Below are positions 60,704 to 64,000 of a stretch of 64,000 bases of DNA, in pieces; the first letter of the stretch is position 1; every line of letters begins with the position of its first letter. The notes below the pieces were generated by a model. It did no database searches, was not told the DNA's origin, and worked only from the letters and a program-made list of their open reading frames with translations. The stretch comes from Flavobacterium sp. DG2-3. Lineage in GTDB: Bacteria; Bacteroidota; Bacteroidia; Flavobacteriales; Flavobacteriaceae. The stretch is from positions 52,252-116,251 of the forward strand of contig NZ_JAVAMB010000014.1 of assembly GCF_030730925.1 (NCBI RefSeq), in the 5' to 3' direction. The translations under genes and the position numbers were made by a program.

Positions 60704-60837
60704 AATTCCACCTAACGGATTAAAAATTATATTTTAAAGTTCAAGCGAAAAAGACATTTCCATCAATTACGTTCTTATAGAGAGTTAAAGAAAAACGTAA
60801 TCAACGAAAATGATCTTTTGCAAAATAAACCTGATTT

Positions 60838-62124
60838 TTAATTCTGCTTATATTGAGGTGCTTCTAGCGCAATCTCTTTTACCGACTGCGTTTCGGCTAC
60901 TTTTTTCAAAGCAATAATATAAGCCGCAATACGAGGCGTTACATCGTGTTTTACTGCAACTCTAAAAACAGTATCAAAACCTTTTTCTAAAATATCCTCC
61001 AGACGTTTGTTGATCTGGTGAATTCTCCAAGACTCCAAAAGCGAATTCTGAAGCCATTCGAAATAAGAAACGGTAACACCGCCCGCATTGGCCAAAATAT
61101 CAGGAACAACTAATATATTTTTTTCATGTAAAATCTGATCTGCGTCTGAAGAAACTGGGCCATTCGCCGCTTCTATTATGATTCTTGCCTGAATATCTCC
61201 TGCATTTTTCTGAGTAATTACATCTTCTTTTGCAGCAGGAATTAATACATCAACATCTAAAAGCAGTAAATCTTCGTGTTTTATAGCAACCGAATTCGGG
61301 TATCCTTTTATCGTTTTGTTATTCAGATTATAATATAAAATCAGTTCTGGAATATTAATTCCGTTCGGATTATAAAATGCTTCTGAAACATCGCTTACAG
61401 CTACAATTTTAACTCCTTTTTCGTGCAGAAACAAAGCGGAATGTAATCCAACATTTCCAAATCCTTGAATGGCTGCCGTAGCTCTTGCAGGTCTGATTTT
61501 TAATTTCTGAAGTGCCAAAAGCGTGATAATGCTTACTCCTCTTCCCGTTGCTTCTACTCTACCCAAAGATCCTCCAGAATGAAGGTGTTTTCCGGTTACC
61601 ACAGCATGAATTGGTCTTCCGTGCAAAATAGAAAACTCATCCATTAGCCAGCCCATTTCGTCTGGTCCTGTTCCCATGTCTGGCGCGGGAACATCTTTTT
61701 CTGGTCCGAAAATATCAGCTAGTGTTTTGGTATAGGCTCTTGTGATTTTTTCTAATTCTGTTTTAGAATGGTTTCTCGGATCGCAAATAATGCCGCCTTT
61801 TGCTCCACCAAATGGAATTCCAGTTACAGCAGATTTCCAGGTCATCCAGGCGGCAAGTGCTTTTACTTCGTCAATATTTACAGCGGTATCGTAACGAATT
61901 CCGCCTTTTGAAGGACCTAAAGCCGTGTTGTGAATGACACGGTATCCTTCAAAATTCTGAACGTTTCCGTTATCTAAAGTAATAGAAAAGTTTACCGTGA
62001 TTTGTTTTTCAGGACGCTGCAATTTTTGACGGATAGAATCGTCTAAATTTAAAATGTCTGCAGCAATATTAAAGCGATCAATCATTGATTGAAACGGATT
62101 ATGTTTTATAATTTCTGAACTCAT
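60838..62124 (-). CDS. Glutamate dehydrogenase (RocG/GdhA type)
   Basis: This 428-residue Glu/Leu/Phe/Val dehydrogenase family enzyme has the glutamate-binding PSKGGIRYD (Lys73), the catalytic Lys109 in PFGGAKGGI, Asp149 in PAPDMGT, and the nucleotide loop GFGNVG (221-226). Length matches hexameric glutamate dehydrogenases rather than shorter leucine dehydrogenases. It interconverts glutamate and 2-oxoglutarate plus ammonium. A leader-like element and family 1 copy D lie upstream. Confidence 0.9.
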   Translation of the reverse strand: MSSEIIKHNPFQSMIDRFNIAADILNLDDSIRQKLQRPEKQITVNFSITLDNGNVQNFEGYRVIHNTALGPSKGGIRYDTAVNIDEVKALAAWMTWKSAVTGIPFGGAKGGIICDPRNHSKTELEKITRAYTKTLADIFGPEKDVPAPDMGTGPDEMGWLMDEFSILHGRPIHAVVTGKHLHSGGSLGRVEATGRGVSIITLLALQKLKIRPARATAAIQGFGNVGLHSALFLHEKGVKIVAVSDVSEAFYNPNGINIPELILYYNLNNKTIKGYPNSVAIKHEDLLLLDVDVLIPAAKEDVITQKNAGDIQARIIIEAANGPVSSDADQILHEKNILVVPDILANAGGVTVSYFEWLQNSLLESWRIHQINKRLEDILEKGFDTVFRVAVKHDVTPRIAAYIIALKKVAETQSVKEIALEAPQYKQN

Positions 62125-62189
62125 ATTGTATAGTTTTTAGGTTTGGGTTATCTTTTTAGTTTATTAATTCACCGATTGAAATTAATTTC

Positions 62190-62321
62190 AACACATAGAA
62201 ACATAGCTTTTGTAAACTTAAAAAAGGCGTTTCACTAATTTCAAAACACATAGCTATGTGTTAAAGCTTGCTTTTTCTTTACTCTTAAACGAAACAATAA
62301 AAATCTATGTTTCTATGTGTT
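62190..62321. repeat. Family 1 repeat, copy D (reverse orientation)
   Basis: AACACATAGAAACATAG at the left mirrors CTATGTTTCTATGTGTT at the right. The inner palindrome is perfect here (AACACATAGCTATGTGTT). The GCGTTTCAC block shows the opposite direction to copies A and B. Confidence 0.85.
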
Positions 62322-62357
62322 TAAAATTTTATTCATTCTATTTTCTGGAACTTCAAA

Positions 62358-62426
62358 TTAGATGCAACACGGAATCTTTATCAGACCGTTGCGCATCAAA
62401 ATTTTCATATTTCTGTTGGTTCTCAT
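62358..62426 (-). CDS. Very short ORF after the leader terminator
   Basis: ATG at 62426 opens 22 codons (MRTNRNMKILMRNGLIKIPC then CI). It follows the terminator of the leader and ends 37 bases before repeat copy D. It may be a remnant or chance ORF; a role is not supported. Confidence 0.2.
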   Translation of the reverse strand: MRTNRNMKILMRNGLIKIPCCI

Positions 62427-62445
62427 ATCTTGATTTTTTAATGAT

Positions 62446-62480
62446 TCAAAAAAAAGCCTTTCATGGTGCAATGAAAGGCT
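62446..62480 (-). terminator. Intrinsic terminator of the leader transcript
   Basis: On the minus strand AGCCTTTCAT and ATGAAAGGCT form a perfect 10-bp stem with a TGCACC loop, followed by eight T. The 5' arm can also pair with TGAAATGGC at 62518-62526 (one bulge), which would prevent the terminator. Confidence 0.8.
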
Positions 62481-62512
62481 AAAAAAAAAATAACTAACAA
62501 GTACTTTCTCTA

Positions 62513-62602
62513 TTAACGCCATTTCAAAACGTGATTCATCATACAGCACATCGCAAAGCTGCAGGTGAAAGACGTCTTTATATTTTGGCTATAGTTTTTC
62601 AT
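62513..62602 (-). CDS. Candidate leader peptide rich in Cys and Met
   Basis: ATG at 62602 opens 29 codons: MKNYSQNIKTSFTCSFAMCC then MMNHVLKWR. Residues 14-22 read CSFAMCCMM, a cluster of sulfur amino acids. A -7 box TAGATTTG (62611-62618) lies eight bases upstream, and an intrinsic terminator lies 33 bases downstream. The last codons (TTG AAA TGG CGT) contain a segment complementary to the terminator arm. This is the form of a ribosome-stalling attenuator for sulfur amino acids. The obvious downstream gene, glutamate dehydrogenase, is an odd target, so the true target may have moved. Confidence 0.5.
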   Translation of the reverse strand: MKNYSQNIKTSFTCSFAMCCMMNHVLKWR

Positions 62603-62610
62603 TGTTGAAG

Positions 62611-62618
62611 CAAATCTA
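62611..62618 (-). promoter_or_regulatory. -7 element of the leader transcript
   Basis: On the minus strand TAGATTTG matches TAnnTTTG exactly. It is eight bases from the leader ATG, so the message would have almost no untranslated start. A -33 TTG is not evident. Confidence 0.5.
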
Positions 62619-62725
62619 CAAAAATATATTTATAAATTCTATAGAATTAGTCGAGTTTATTTTAAACAAAAGTACAATAGCTTATTAAAACAACTGTAAA
62701 CTAAAGGATTACGTACTAAAAAAAA

Positions 62726-63580
62726 TTACTGTAATTGCGAAAAAAATATAAAAACAACAGCAATTAGTGCTAAAAACAATCCCAAAACATTGATTTTAGA
62801 TAGTTTTTCTTTGAAGAAAAAAGCTCCAATAAGAGTTCCTAGAAAAATTACCCCCATATTCATTCCCGCAAAAACAGTTGATGGATTTTCTGCAAATGCT
62901 TTATGTGCTTTTAAATAAAAAAGAATATTACTAAAATTGAAAATTCCAACTAAAGCTCCGAAAAGTAAATTCTTCGCAGCCAGTCTCTCTTTTTCAGCAA
63001 TAATTTTATAAACCACAATTAATACCGAAACGGCAAAGGAAATTATAAAAACAAAAAACAATGAAGTCGTGTAAGGAACAACCGTGTACAACGCAATCTT
63101 CTTGAAAAGAATATCAATTATTCCGAAACCAAACAAAACCGCTGCAGGATAAATCCATTTGTTTTCTTGGTTTTCTGAAGGTTTTTTCAAAATAAATAAA
63201 AGGGCTGTAAATCCAATTACCACTCCTATTGTTTTATAGGTATTAAAAGCTTCATTAAACAACAGCCAAGCAGCTAAAATCGGAATAAAAAGAGATAATC
63301 GCTGTGCCGCATCGGTTTTCGCGATTCCCATATATTTTATTGAAAAAGCCAAAAACAAGAAAACAATCGGCAATAAAATTCCGACTGCAGTATAAATATT
63401 CCAAGGCGCTTTATCGTCAAACTCCTGAAGATTTGGACTGAATGTAAAATAGCAAAGTGCAATCGCAACTATATAATTGAACGAAATAATCTGTGATGGA
63501 TTTGCATTGTATTTTCTAGAAATCTTGAAAATTACACCGACAATAACACTGCAAAGAATACTTAATATAAGGAATAACAT
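62726..63580 (-). CDS. DMT superfamily (EamA) transporter
   Basis: This 284-residue protein has ten spans in two EamA halves (about 1-138 and 148-284). The end of each half has the family patterns (IPILAAWLLFNEAFNTYKTIGVVIGF in part; IFLGTLIGAFFFKEKLSKINVLGLFLALIAVVFIFF in part). Such proteins move metabolites or drugs across the inner membrane; the substrate is unknown. It is monocistronic. Repeats and a transposase remnant lie upstream, and the leader element lies downstream. Confidence 0.87.
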   Translation of the reverse strand: MLFLILSILCSVIVGVIFKISRKYNANPSQIISFNYIVAIALCYFTFSPNLQEFDDKAPWNIYTAVGILLPIVFLFLAFSIKYMGIAKTDAAQRLSLFIPILAAWLLFNEAFNTYKTIGVVIGFTALLFILKKPSENQENKWIYPAAVLFGFGIIDILFKKIALYTVVPYTTSLFFVFIISFAVSVLIVVYKIIAEKERLAAKNLLFGALVGIFNFSNILFYLKAHKAFAENPSTVFAGMNMGVIFLGTLIGAFFFKEKLSKINVLGLFLALIAVVFIFFSQLQ

Positions 63581-63674
63581 AAATTGAATTTTGGATTGTA
63601 AAAGTACAGTATTAGCAGAGAAAATGATTCAACCGGTTTTGAAAAATGAGGTAGACCAGATTGTGTTTTTTTTT

Positions 63675-63740
63675 AAAACACATAGAAACATAGTTTTTCT
63701 TTGTCTACAAAAGGCGTTTCACTTGTTTAAACAAACATAG
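63675..63740. repeat. Family 1 repeat, copy E, partial
   Basis: AACACATAGAAACATAG and GGCGTTTCACTTGTTTAAAC match copy D. The match ends after AAACATAG, in the inner palindrome, and a family 2 repeat starts 25 bases later. The right half is missing. Confidence 0.75.
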
Positions 63741-63764
63741 TAATCATTATTCATTTCTCATTTT

Positions 63765-63864
63765 TGTCATCCTGACGAAGGAAGGATCTCCGCAAGTAGC
63801 TCCTCATAGAAATTCGCCAATCTTTGTAGAGTTTCTTACGGAGATCCTTCCTTCGTCAGGATTG
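63765..63864. repeat. Family 2 repeat
   Basis: TGTCATCCTGACGAAGGAAG at the left is mirrored by CTTCCTTCGTCAGGAT at the right, with the loop GCCAATCTTTGTAGAGTTTC. It lies between copy E and the transposase remnant. Confidence 0.8.
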
Positions 63865-63874
63865 TAAAAGTCAT

Positions 63875-64000
63875 TTATTTCGGTAACAGATTTTTCATAT
63901 CAATTGGTGTTTTTCCATCAATGCCCTGATGCGGTCTTTCATGATTGTAATAGTATAGATATTGCAATAATTCTTCTTTTAATTCCTCTTGAGAGTCAAA
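63875..64000 (-). mobile_element. Insertion sequence transposase, C-terminal end (cut by window edge)
   Basis: The minus strand from 64000 reads 41 codons ending in a stop at 63875: EELKEELLQYLYYYNHERPH, then QGIDGKTPIDMKNLLPK. The YYNHERPHQGIDGKTP motif is the end of the rve integrase core in IS3/IS481-type transposases. The terminal inverted repeat should lie just past the stop, but family 2 repeat DNA begins 10 bases beyond it, so no clear end can be read. The gene continues outside the window. Confidence 0.85.

Larger units (their letters stand above)
60288..60837. other. Intergenic stretch with nested repeats
   Basis: 60337-60703 is family 1 copy C, split by a family 2 repeat (60421-60521) and a further single arm to 60622. 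60704-60837 has no feature I can support. An ORF at 60480-60701 runs through repeat DNA and is not a gene. Confidence 0.7.

Noticed and set aside
62358..62549. 63-codon minus-strand ORF spanning the leader terminator
   Set aside because: It would translate through the terminator hairpin in another frame; the 29-codon leader has the better promoter and start context.

Overview
This window looks like a chromosome segment from a Flavobacterium-like member of the Bacteroidota. The reasons are low G+C, promoters of the TAnnTTTG type, SusC/SusD genes, a protein with a type IX secretion tail, many lipoproteins, and intergenic palindromic repeats of kinds common in flavobacteria. This assignment comes from gene content and motifs, not from a database match.

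Layout. 1-4951: an RND efflux locus (TolC-like end, permease, adaptor). 4952-13500: an AT-rich accessory zone. It holds a four-gene cassette (5179-7684) with a HEPN protein and a PD-(D/E)XK nuclease-like protein. It also holds three direct copies of the 3' end of a small gene, which alternate with a lipoprotein gene and a 993-residue ELW/DGT-repeat secreted protein. 13520-17236: PfpI-like protein, AraC regulator, two cupins and a HicAB toxin-antitoxin pair. 17381-24612: a TetR-controlled RND efflux operon with a repeated operator and a 37-residue membrane peptide gene just after the pump. 25084-31781: Crp and GNAT genes, DoxX, DinB, small membrane proteins and a GT4 fusion glycosyltransferase. 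32042-39111: an MCE/Mla-type lipid transporter followed by an AsmA-like protein, a small membrane protein and a FAD oxidoreductase. 39316-46543: AraC regulator, DNA glycosylase, membrane proteins, a MATE pump with its MarR regulator, and a beta-barrel protein. 47136-58945: a polysaccharide utilisation locus (GH97, GH99-like, SusD, SusC, two accessory surface proteins) with a divergent membrane-bound regulator. 59064-64000: fatty acid hydroxylase, glutamate dehydrogenase, an attenuator-like leader, a DMT transporter and the end of a transposase.

How the parts fit. Three drug-export systems are present. Two of them have recognisable local regulators whose likely operators can be read in the sequence (TetR: TAAC-N3-GTTA; MarR: TTGACA-type palindromes). 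The carbohydrate locus reads as one minus-strand operon with a hairpin after susD that could lower hydrolase expression relative to SusCD. The most unusual items are the HEPN/nuclease cassette, the cassette-like repeats of a gene 3' end, the short membrane peptide next to an RND pump, the Cys/Met-rich leader with mutually exclusive hairpins at 62453-62602, the EF-hand loop in an RND permease, and families of palindromic repeats, one nested inside another.
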